From the NCBI GenBank assembly GCA_016711435.1, contig JADJSY010000003.1, positions 233,956-297,955 of the forward strand: a DNA stretch of 64,000 nt, in the 5' to 3' direction. The DNA comes from Lewinellaceae bacterium. GTDB lineage: Bacteria; Bacteroidota; Bacteroidia; Chitinophagales; Saprospiraceae. The first letter of the stretch is position 1. Every line of letters starts with the position of its first letter. A program made the position numbers and the translations under genes. Positions 55,375 through 63,222 of this stretch are shown one piece after another. The notes under the pieces were generated by a model. The model worked only from the letters and a program-made list of their open reading frames with translations. It made no database searches and was not told the DNA's origin.

Positions 55375-55956
55375 ATGATTATTGTACAGGATATACTCGT
55401 CAGCGACGATGTCGTCGAACAACAGTTCATCTGCAACCTGAGTGCCTGCAAGGGCGCCTGCTGCTGGGAAGGCGACTACGGAGCGCCCTTAGACGATGAA
55501 GAATTGCCGATTTTGGACGCGATTTATGAAAAAGTAAAACCCTTTCTACTGCCGGAAGGCATCGCCGCCATAGAAGCGCAAGGCACTTCTGCCTTTTACA
55601 AGGGCATGGGAAACGGCACGACCTTAGTGGACGGCGGCCCCTGCGCCTACATGACCCGCGATGTTCTGGGCATCGCCAAATGCGGCATCGAACAGGCCTG
55701 GAAAGCAGGCGTCATCGATTTTCAAAAACCCATTTCCTGCCACCTCTACCCTATCCGGGTCGAAAAATTTGAACATTTCGGCTCCGAAGCGCTCAATTAC
55801 GACAAATGGGAAATCTGCTCCGCCGCCTGCGAACTCGGCGAAAAAGAACAGGTTCCGGTGTATCAATTCCTCAAAACGGCTATTATCCGAAAATACGGCG
55901 AAGCGTTTTATGAAGAATTAGACGGCGCAGCGGAATTCATAAAGGAAAACAAATAA
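55375..55956 (+). CDS. DUF3109 family (YkgJ-like) cysteine-rich protein
   Basis: 193 residues from ATG 55375. Cysteine ligands cluster as CNLSACKGACCWEGDYGAP, then GGPCAYM, AKCGIEQAW, PISCHLYPIRV and ICSAAC, the pattern of DUF3109/YkgJ putative metal (Zn or Fe-S) binding proteins. Cytoplasmic, conserved across Bacteroidota, function unknown. The TAA is followed at once by the family B repeat. Confidence 0.92.
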   Translation: MIIVQDILVSDDVVEQQFICNLSACKGACCWEGDYGAPLDDEELPILDAIYEKVKPFLLPEGIAAIEAQGTSAFYKGMGNGTTLVDGGPCAYMTRDVLGIAKCGIEQAWKAGVIDFQKPISCHLYPIRVEKFEHFGSEALNYDKWEICSAACELGEKEQVPVYQFLKTAIIRKYGEAFYEELDGAAEFIKENK

Positions 55957-56018
55957 GTTATTCGTTATCAGTTATTGGTTATCCGTGTTGATAATTAAGC
56001 ATTTACATAGACTTAGAA
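55957..56018 (-). repeat. Dispersed repeat family B, copy 4
   Basis: GTTATTCGTTATCAGTTATT, GGTTATCCGTGTTGATAATT, AAGCATTTACATAGACTTAG, AA, starting on the base after the DUF3109 stop; inverted orientation. Confidence 0.85.
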
Positions 56019-56079
56019 AAGTGTGATGTACCAATGTCCGCTTTCAAGTAGTTGAATTCATTTAAAGTTACCAAACGGG

Positions 56080-56925
56080 ATGTTCCTCACAGTACTCGGC
56101 AACGGCGCAGGCGGCCCTTTCCACGGGCGGCATTACACGGCGCAGGTGTTGCAGGTGGATAACCAATTCTTCCTGATCGACTGTGGGGAAGGTACGCAGA
56201 TGCAGATTTTCAAATACCGGGTGAAAGCCGACCGATTCCGGCATATTTTTATCAGCCACCTGCACGGCGACCACGTTTGCGGCCTGATCGGGCTGCTCAC
56301 CAGCTGGTGCCTGAAAAAACGCAGCGAAACACTCCACATTTATGCCCCGACCGGTGTGCAGGAATTGGTCGCTACGACGGCCCGTATTTGTGGCATCAAA
56401 TTCCCCTACACCATTGAATTTGTGGAAGTCGACGCCGCCGTGCATCAAAAGATTTTTGAAAACAGCAAAGTAGAGGTCTGGACGATTCCCCTGAATCACC
56501 GCGCACCCACTTCGGGCTGGTTGTTCCGGGAAAAACAACGCCAGCCAAATATCCTGAAATCCAAAATCGACCAATACGATATTCATTACCGGTACATCCC
56601 CGGCATCAAAGCCGGAGATGACTTTGTGTTACCCAACGGCGATGTCATTCCCAATGCCGAACTGACTTCGCCGGCCCTGCCGCCGCGCAGCTACGCTTTT
56701 TGCAGCGATACAGCCCCTTCCGATGCGGTCGTGGAAGCTGTCAGGGGTGTGGATCTGTTGTACCACGAAGCGACTTTTACGGAAGATCACACAGAGGAGG
56801 CGACGATTTCCTTTCATTCCACGGCGGCTCAGGCAGCGGGCATTGCCCGCCGGGCCGGTGTGGGCCACTTGCTGATCGGACACCCGCGTCAGGATTGGAG
56901 AACGGATGAAACGGATTTAATTTGA
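56080..56925 (+). CDS. rnz: Ribonuclease Z, C-terminus replaced by a palindrome arm
   Basis: 281 residues of a tRNA 3'-endonuclease (metallo-beta-lactamase fold). FISHLHGDHVCGLIGLL holds the HxHxDH zinc motif; SDTAPSD carries the bridging Asp; LLYHEATF, FHSTAAQAAGIARRAG and LLIGH the late ligands. Normal RNase Z (about 305 residues) continues GHFSxRY with a further helix; here the frame enters the left arm of the palindrome 56890-57007 just after GHPR, and the final residues QDWRTDETDLI are encoded by repeat DNA. The terminal His is retained, but the following arm/exosite-proximal residues are lost, so activity is uncertain. Confidence 0.92.
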   Translation: MFLTVLGNGAGGPFHGRHYTAQVLQVDNQFFLIDCGEGTQMQIFKYRVKADRFRHIFISHLHGDHVCGLIGLLTSWCLKKRSETLHIYAPTGVQELVATTARICGIKFPYTIEFVEVDAAVHQKIFENSKVEVWTIPLNHRAPTSGWLFREKQRQPNILKSKIDQYDIHYRYIPGIKAGDDFVLPNGDVIPNAELTSPALPPRSYAFCSDTAPSDAVVEAVRGVDLLYHEATFTEDHTEEATISFHSTAAQAAGIARRAGVGHLLIGHPRQDWRTDETDLI

Positions 56926-57007
56926 TTGGAACGGATTGATCCATCCCTGGCTACTTAAATATCCGTTCTGATCCATTTTTATCCGTTTCATCCGTTCTCC
57001 AATCCTG
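56890..57007. repeat. Inverted repeat truncating rnz
   Basis: 56890-56916 is the exact complement of 56981-57007 (CAGGATTGGAGAACGG then ATGAAACGGAT), with a second inner layer TGGAACGGATTGAT/ATCCGTTCTGATCC. The same GGATTGGA/ACGGAT wording recurs in the hairpin at 50509. Confidence 0.92.
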
Positions 57008-57042
57008 TCAAGTTGGGTAGATCAGAACTTGGTGAAAGTCCT

Positions 57043-57050
57043 TACTTTTG
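57043..57050 (+). promoter_or_regulatory. Candidate -7 box just before plsC
   Basis: TACTTTTG fits TAnnTTTG and is followed by CGCC; the ATG at 57060 is only nine bases on, so the transcript would be nearly leaderless. No well-spaced -33 TTG is present. Confidence 0.35.
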
Positions 57051-57059
57051 CGCCGCTTT

Positions 57060-57788
57060 ATGAAAATGCTCTTGTACAAAATCTGGGCTGCCTACGCAGT
57101 CATCCTGTTCCTGCTGCTGATGCTTGTGAGCCTGCCGGTCGTGGCCTTCACCATGATTCTCACACCCGGGCCGCGGGCGCTGCGGAATAATATCTGGTAC
57201 CTGCACCATGTGTTTACGCCTACTTTCCTCGCATTGGTAGGCATCCGGGTCAGGGTAGAAGGACAACACCACCTCGATCCGAAACAATCCTATGTGATTG
57301 TCGGCAACCACCGTTCCTCGCTTGATTTTATCGTAAATGCCCACGCATTCCCCGGCATTTTCAGGTTTTTAGCCAAGCAGGAGCTGCAAAAAATCCCCAT
57401 TTTCGGATTTGTGGTGCGCAAAATGTGCCTCATCGTCGATCGCAGGAGCGCTATCAGCCGCGCGCGCAGCGTGGTGGTGATGAAACAAAACCTGGCGGAA
57501 GGATACAGTATTTTTATTTACCCGGAAGGCAGCCGCAACAAAAGCGACGAACCGCTGGCTACCTTTTACGACGGCGCGTTCCGAATTGCCATACAAACAA
57601 AGGCCCCGCTGGCCGTTCAAACGCTGGTCAATATCCACAACATCACGGCCAATGGCGCAGGGCTGCGACCCGGCACGGTACGGGTGGTCTGGGAAGAGCC
57701 GATTCAGACGAAGGACATGGGATCGGATGATATCCAGGGTTTGAAAACGCTGGTGGAGGAGAAGATGCGAATGCGGCTGAAATCGTGA
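57060..57788 (+). CDS. 1-acyl-sn-glycerol-3-phosphate acyltransferase (PlsC-like)
   Basis: 242 residues from ATG 57060. A membrane helix AVILFLLLMLVSLPVVAF precedes motif I, YVIVGNHRSSLDFIVNA (H-x4-D), FLAKQELQKIPIFGFVVR, motif III FIYPEGSRNKSDEPLATF and APLAVQTLVNI. Adds the second acyl chain to make phosphatidic acid at the inner membrane. The last codons (KS then TGA) fall in the first bases of the following repeat, which provides the stop. Confidence 0.92.
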   Translation: MKMLLYKIWAAYAVILFLLLMLVSLPVVAFTMILTPGPRALRNNIWYLHHVFTPTFLALVGIRVRVEGQHHLDPKQSYVIVGNHRSSLDFIVNAHAFPGIFRFLAKQELQKIPIFGFVVRKMCLIVDRRSAISRARSVVVMKQNLAEGYSIFIYPEGSRNKSDEPLATFYDGAFRIAIQTKAPLAVQTLVNIHNITANGAGLRPGTVRVVWEEPIQTKDMGSDDIQGLKTLVEEKMRMRLKS

Positions 57789-57875
57789 GTCGTGAGTGGC
57801 ATCTCGTTTGAAGTAAATTGAGTTCGTTCTTCTAACGAAATGCCACTCACAACTCACGATTCACCACTCACGATT
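57781..57875. repeat. Palindrome family E, copy 2
   Basis: AATCGTGAGTCGTGAGTGGC and TCGTTT pair with AACGA, TGCCACTCACAACTCACGATT; loop ATTGAGTTCGTTCTT nearly matches that of copy 1 (43886-43971). An extra TCACCACTCACGATTCAATT follows on the right. It overlaps the ends of plsC and of the convergent M28 peptidase gene. Confidence 0.9.
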
Positions 57876-59615
57876 CAATTCGCAAAAACCATTTTCCGCG
57901 CATCCACTGCCTTCCCATCTATCAACAGCACATACTGAAAAGCGCCGCGTACGCCGTATCCATGCGTGTACATCACTTCATTCATGCCCTGTTTTAGTAC
58001 GACCGGCAATTCCTGGATCACTTTCCCACCCATATCGATGACCTGGATCGTGGCCTGCCGGTATGAGGGGACTTCATTCACCCAGAAACTGATCCAGGTC
58101 GATTCGTCGAATGGGTTGGGGCGATTCTGGAACAAACGGATCGGTTTTTCAGCAGCCTCCTCACCCGCTTCCTCCGTTGCAGAAATCAGGATGATTTTTT
58201 CAATCGAAAAAAGGCTTTCAATGTTTGTGCTGTCTACCCGCGCTACACTGACGTAAAGGGCGCCCGTCGGATTGCAGGGGAAAACGCCTGCCGTGCTGCC
58301 TGTCAGGGTATAAACAGTGTCCCAGTCATTGGTGGTCGTGCGCAACGCAACACGGTAGACACCCAGGGTATCCGGGTCGTCGATTTCCAGCAGAAGCGAA
58401 CTACCCGAACGGATGCCCGTAAAGTCTGCCGGCGTGCGAACGCCCCGGGCAATCATAGCCAGGGCATTACCATTGATGACTGCGTTGCGGGCCAGGTAGT
58501 TGAACTGCACAAAAAAGGAATCCACTTCGCCATCGTTATCGGTGTCGACGCCCAGCACATCGCGGGTGGAATGCTGGCGGTCTTCGTAGTTCGCGTCGAT
58601 GCCCGCGTCGCCGTGTTCATTGGCTGCTGTGAAACGCATGGCAGGATAACCGCGGCTCCTGAACGGAATATGATCGCCGCCGCGGCCGGTGCGGTCTTCG
58701 GGCGACATGATGCGGACGTTCATCGGGACAGCCGCCGTGGCCAGGAGATTTTCCTGGTATTGCAGTTTGATATAGCGCGCCAGTTGTTTGTGTGGTGAAT
58801 TGAAAGCGCCGGATGAAAAAAAGGCGTACGCTCGTGGAATCAATACTGTTGTAGCCCGAACAAGAAGGCGGCGATGATGTTTCTCCACAAAACACGCCGC
58901 CGATTACGTCATTATTCAGTACCGCCCGCAGCGGTATATTGTTGTTCTGGCAATATATGGCAAATGCCTCGGCGCCGTAAAGCCCCTGCTCTTCGCCAAT
59001 CACAGCCATAAAAACAATCGTATTTTTGAAAGAATACTTAGACAAAATACGCGCCAGTTCCATCACCAGCACCGTACCGCTGGCATTATCTTCCACCCCT
59101 TCGGCCAGGCAGGCTGTGTCGCAGAGCGCCTCGCAACGGCTGTCGATATGCCCTTCCACGATGATGACCCCGTTTGGATCGGGATCCGTGCCGGGCAACA
59201 CCGCCATGATGTTCCGGTGCCGGCCTACGCTGCAAATGGGTCGGTCAAACTGGAAATACCCGGTCAGCAAACGATCCTCATTTTCAGCGCTGAAAGCCTG
59301 AAATTGCGACAGCACCCAGCGCCGCGCTGCACCGATGCCCCAGGATGAAGACACGGTGTCGCTGCCCGTATTGCGGTTGCCGAAAGAACTAAGCGCCGCG
59401 ATGTACGATTTCAGGCTGTCAGGCGATATTCGGGCATTGATTTCTGTGGCTATCAGCGCCGGATCGTCTATGACTGCGCCGGCCGCGTAATCCGCCGGGG
59501 TGTAATTACCTTTTAAAACCTGCTCCGCTAATGTGTTGGTTACCAGAAAGTTGGTTTGAGCGGACAAAGGAAAAGCGAGCAGAACAATGAACAGCGAGTG
59601 GGTAAATTTTAACAT
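57875..59615 (-). CDS. M28 family aminopeptidase with T9SS-like C-terminal region (frameshifted)
   Basis: About 575 residues. Signal peptide: LFIVLLAFPLSAQ. Zinc ligands in order: H and D in VIIVEGHIDSRCE, D in EDNASGTVLVMELA, E-E in VIGEEQGLYGAEAF, D in LNNDVIGG, and, after the break, H in GRGGDHIPFRSRGYPAM. The first frame continues to 58617 as nonsense; the true frame restarts near 58805-58825 at an A-run (GAFNSPHKQLARYIKLQYQ). The C-terminus (FQNRPNPFDESTWISFWVNE, VIDMGGKVIQELPVVLK, GVRGAFQYVLLIDGKAV) is a T9SS type A-like domain. It likely degrades peptides outside the cell. Confidence 0.85.
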
Positions 59616-59694
59616 TTGTCGTCTTTTATAAGCCCGAATTTATACAATTAAGGGCCAGACGAACAAATCGCCCGCTTTCCGGTCGGTAATTGGG

Positions 59695-59897
<203 letters not shown>

Positions 59898-59925
59898 CCG
59901 TTCCATTCGTGTTCCATTTGCCAGA

Positions 59926-60492
59926 TTACTCCCCTTTCCGCTTTTTCCAGTTCAATCTGAAAACCAGATTCCCCGCATCCCCGCAATTGATTTCCATCGT
60001 TTCGCCGGTAATGACGTAACTCCGGCTTTTTTCAAAGCGCTGTAAAAACATGCTTTCCCACCTGGAACCGGGATCGCAGAACATTTTGGTACTGAAAAGC
60101 CCCGTCACACTCAGGTTGCTGCCATCTTGTGTGTAGGCGCCGCCGACGTGGTTGCAGCCGCCGTGGCCGTCGATTTTGCCTGCTTCGAATTTCATGGAAA
60201 TGGTCACGCTGTCCGGCACTTGCTGCGGCGTGGCGCCTCCTGCAAAGTGGGTCAGTTGCCAGACCGTACCTTCCAGTCCAATGGCGGGTTTGCACTCGCC
60301 TTTCGTGTACTTGCTGATGCCCGCGCATTCTGCCGCGCAGGCGTTGCCGTAGGTTTTGTTGTTACAGCCGCAGACAGGATCGTATTGCAGGGTGCAGACA
60401 CAGTCGGGCTTGGGGTTTTCCACGCATTTTTGCGAGGGATGACAGGCCAGGGCTGCGGTAATGACGAGCAGGGAAAGGAGTGCGTTTTTCAT
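59926..60492 (-). CDS. Lipoprotein with Kazal-type and META domains
   Basis: 188 residues. Signal with lipobox-like LLVITAALACHPS (C16). Residues about 27-67 form a Kazal-type serine-protease-inhibitor domain with six cysteines (CVCTLQYDPVCGCNNKTYGN, ACAAECAGISKY, GEC). Residues about 73-188 are a META/HslJ domain: GTVWQLTHFAG, GCNHVGGAYTQDGSNL, VTGLFSTKMFCDPG, NLVFRLNWKK. The combination of a protease-inhibitor fold with META in one lipoprotein suggests a role in protecting the envelope from extracellular proteases, by inference. Confidence 0.88.
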   Translation of the reverse strand: MKNALLSLLVITAALACHPSQKCVENPKPDCVCTLQYDPVCGCNNKTYGNACAAECAGISKYTKGECKPAIGLEGTVWQLTHFAGGATPQQVPDSVTISMKFEAGKIDGHGGCNHVGGAYTQDGSNLSVTGLFSTKMFCDPGSRWESMFLQRFEKSRSYVITGETMEINCGDAGNLVFRLNWKKRKGE

Positions 60493-60546
60493 GTTTTGGT
60501 TAATGCATTAGGACACGAATGGGAAGGATGAGACCCGGATTTTAGG

Positions 60547-60635
60547 GAATGTTCAAAAATGTGTGGCACACCTTCATCTGGACCTTGATTATCAATCAAT
60601 TACGTGAGGTGTGCCACACGTTTTTGAACACTCCC
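60547..60635 (-). repeat. Palindromic repeat family A, copy 3
   Basis: Almost the exact reverse complement of 684-770: GAATGTTCAAAAATGTGTGG, CACACCTTCATCTGGACCTT, GATTATCAATCAATTACGTG, AGGTGTGCCACACG, TTTTTGAACACTCCC. Confidence 0.9.
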
Positions 60636-60677
60636 GGATTTTATTGGTTCACCAGATAGTCTTAAACGCAGCTTCTT

Positions 60678-61049
60678 CTATAAATCGCTCAAATACTTTC
60701 CGATTTCTTCAAAAGAAGCGGTGTCTTTGATCACATAGTGAACAGCGCCGGAAGCAATAGTGCGCAAGGCCACCCCGTAGTGTTCCTGGGCGGAAAGCAT
60801 GATTACTTTCATGTCCGGATCGGCTTTGTGGATTTTTTGCAGGATTTCCAGACCATTTTGAGCGCCGGCAACGGTGCTATCGAGATAATAATCGAGAATG
60901 ATCGCATCGGGTTTATCGGTCAGGCGGACCAGACAATCTTCGCCTGTGCCGAAAGTGGTTACCTGGAAATGGCCCAGGTCATCCAGATAGTCGGCCAATA
61001 AAGTGGCAAACATGGGATCATCGTCCACGACGAAGATATTTTTTTTCAT
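60678..61049 (-). CDS. Single-domain response regulator (CheY-like)
   Basis: 123 residues, a receiver domain with no output domain. DDDPMF gives the acidic pair, DAIILDYYLDS the phospho-acceptor Asp (about 52), KVIMLSAQEH the Thr/Ser switch, and HYVIKDTA the conserved Lys. It lies 66 bases downstream of the hybrid kinase on the same strand and is its likely partner, or works by protein-protein contact. Confidence 0.93.
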   Translation of the reverse strand: MKKNIFVVDDDPMFATLLADYLDDLGHFQVTTFGTGEDCLVRLTDKPDAIILDYYLDSTVAGAQNGLEILQKIHKADPDMKVIMLSAQEHYGVALRTIASGAVHYVIKDTASFEEIGKYLSDL

Positions 61050-61115
61050 CAGATGCTGTTTTTGGGGCCAAGATAAGATGCCAGCATCGGGATCGGCAAG
61101 TTTTTTTTTGCAGTG

Positions 61116-63173
61116 TTAAATATCCAGCATCTGTCCGATATCCGCAACAGATTGCCGGAGTTCGGCGAGCAAGCGGGCAGCCTGAACGGGCACACTACTC
61201 CAGTCCGCGCCTTCGAGGATATGTGTTTCCAGTTCCTGTGCCAGGGCTGCCGTTCCATCGAGTCCTACGAGTTTCAACTGCGGTTTCAGGGTATGCACCA
61301 GGCGGTGCAGGGCATCGCGTTCGCCGGCTTCCAGCGCTGTTTCGATTTTGGGAATTGCCGTCCCGACCGCATCGAGGTACATCCGCAGGTATTTGCGCAG
61401 GCGATCGGGGTTGCTGCCGGCGAGCCGGTTCAACACCTCCGGATTGGGACGCGCAGATGTCCGGCTTTGCACAGGCGCCACGGCGCTCAGGGCGCCGATC
61501 AGTTCGGCATCCTGGAATGGTTTAGGTATGTATCCGTTCATTCCTGCGGCCATGCAGCTGTTGATTTCATTTTTAGTGACCGAGGCTGTAAAAGCGATTA
61601 CCGGCAGGGCGCCGAGCGGGAGGGGCATGGCGCGTATGGCGCGGGTGGCTTCCAGCCCGTCCATCACCGGCATCGATACGTCCATCAGCACGATGTCGAA
61701 GGGTTCGCTACGCACAGCCTCCAGGGCTTCCACGCCGTTTTCAGCATTCACAACATATACTTCCGGGATGAGCATTTCGAGCGTTTCCACAGCCACCAGG
61801 CGATTAAAAGCGTTGTCTTCCACTACGAGTATGCGCAGACCGCGCAGGGCTTCTGCGGCGTTGGAATCGAGGACGTTGGTGGTCGTTGTTTCATCCTCCG
61901 CAATATCGAGTGCCAGGTGTACGTGAAAAACGGAACCTGCGCCCGGGCTGCTTTCCACCTCGATACGGCCGCCGAACAGTTCCGTCAATTGTTTGGAAAT
62001 AGACAATCCCAGCCCGGTGCCGCCGTATTTTCGCGTTGTTTCGCCGGAAGCCTGTCGGAAACTTTCGAACACCACGGCCAATTGTTCGGGACTCATGCCG
62101 ATGCCGGTGTCGCGCACTCCAAAATGCAGCCCACAACGCCGGCTGTCCTGGTTTGTTACCCGTGCAATCAGGTCAACCCGGCCTTTTTCGGTGAATTTTA
62201 CCGCATTCCCGGCCAGGTTGAGCAGGATTTGCTGAAGCCTAACGGGGTCCCCCCTCAAAGCCGGCGGGATGTCCGGATCGAGTTCGATATACAGTCCCAG
62301 GCTTTTTTCTTCCGCCCTGAACTGGAGGGTCGCGCGCACATTGTCCAGAATGTCGGCTACGTGCAGCGTGGTCCATTCGAGTTCCATCCGCCCGGCCTGG
62401 ACTTTTGAAAGGTCGAGGATATCATTCAGTATCACCAGCAGAGCCTCCGACGACTGCCGGATGCCATGCAGGTAACGCAATTGGTTTTCGCGCGGATTTT
62501 TTTGCAACAACAATTTGGTCATACCGATCACCGCATTCATCGGCGTACGGATTTCATGGCTCATATTCGCCAGAAACTGCTGCTCGGAGCGTTCGCTCTG
62601 TTCCGCCCGCCGGCGCTGAAACTCGGCCTCGCGCGTTTCCGCTTCCGCTTTGGCGCGCAACGCTTCGGCGGTTTCTTTCTGGAGCATTAGTTCCGCTGTG
62701 CGTTCATCTACCAAACGGGTCAGTTCCGCTTCCTTCTGCCGCAATTCTTCTACGGCTTGTTCGGTCTGGAAACGCAGCCGTCGGGAGAGCAGGCCCACAA
62801 TTTTTTGCAGCAGTTCGGGGGTATGGCCTACGGCATCAAAAAAAACATTGCGCTGGATGCGCAACAAGGTAGTGGGAACGGTGGCGGTTACGGACATAGA
62901 GCGCGGACCCGCATCGAGCAGGGCCAGTTCGCCGAAACAAGCGCCCGCCGGCATTTCTGCCACGGTGTAGTCGTCGTCGTGCACTTTTGCCGCACCGGAC
63001 AAGATCAGGTACAGGGATTTCGCAGGCTGGTTTTTGTGAAAGATTACCTGGCCGGCAGCAGCATGAACGATGGTGCTTTTTTGCGCCAATTCCTGCAAAA
63101 CAGGTTCCGGCAGCTCATTAAACACCTCCATACTGCGAAGTTGTCCGGCAAGGGTTGCGGTATCAATTGTCAT
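61116..63173 (-). CDS. Hybrid histidine kinase: CNB - HisKA/HATPase - REC - HPt
   Basis: 685 residues from ATG 63173 (upstream codons are not family-like). Order: cyclic-nucleotide-binding domain (about 5-130; GQVIFHKNQPAKSLYLILSG, MPAGACFGELALLDAGPRS); coiled coil (about 140-200); HisKA with FLANMSHEIRTPMNAVIGM; HATPase with NLAGNAVKFTEKG, DTGIGMS and GTGLGLSISKQL; receiver with RILVVEDNAFNR and VLMDVSMPVMDGLEAT; HPt with LHRLVHTLKPQLKLVG. No membrane segment, so a soluble sensor. The CNB part has the usual GELALL phosphate-cassette wording but ends PRS where the cAMP-binding Arg is expected. It is flanked by an LCIB-type gene upstream and a receiver gene downstream. Confidence 0.93.
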   Translation of the reverse strand: MTIDTATLAGQLRSMEVFNELPEPVLQELAQKSTIVHAAAGQVIFHKNQPAKSLYLILSGAAKVHDDDYTVAEMPAGACFGELALLDAGPRSMSVTATVPTTLLRIQRNVFFDAVGHTPELLQKIVGLLSRRLRFQTEQAVEELRQKEAELTRLVDERTAELMLQKETAEALRAKAEAETREAEFQRRRAEQSERSEQQFLANMSHEIRTPMNAVIGMTKLLLQKNPRENQLRYLHGIRQSSEALLVILNDILDLSKVQAGRMELEWTTLHVADILDNVRATLQFRAEEKSLGLYIELDPDIPPALRGDPVRLQQILLNLAGNAVKFTEKGRVDLIARVTNQDSRRCGLHFGVRDTGIGMSPEQLAVVFESFRQASGETTRKYGGTGLGLSISKQLTELFGGRIEVESSPGAGSVFHVHLALDIAEDETTTTNVLDSNAAEALRGLRILVVEDNAFNRLVAVETLEMLIPEVYVVNAENGVEALEAVRSEPFDIVLMDVSMPVMDGLEATRAIRAMPLPLGALPVIAFTASVTKNEINSCMAAGMNGYIPKPFQDAELIGALSAVAPVQSRTSARPNPEVLNRLAGSNPDRLRKYLRMYLDAVGTAIPKIETALEAGERDALHRLVHTLKPQLKLVGLDGTAALAQELETHILEGADWSSVPVQAARLLAELRQSVADIGQMLDI

Positions 63174-63222
63174 AGGCAATGCGGATTGCCGGTAAATGTA
63201 TACAAAAGTTCGTGGTCTGCCA

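Noticed and set aside
61113..62408. 431-codon plus-strand open frame opposite the hybrid kinase
   Set aside because: It is a shadow of a real gene; the minus strand shows complete kinase, receiver and HPt motifs.
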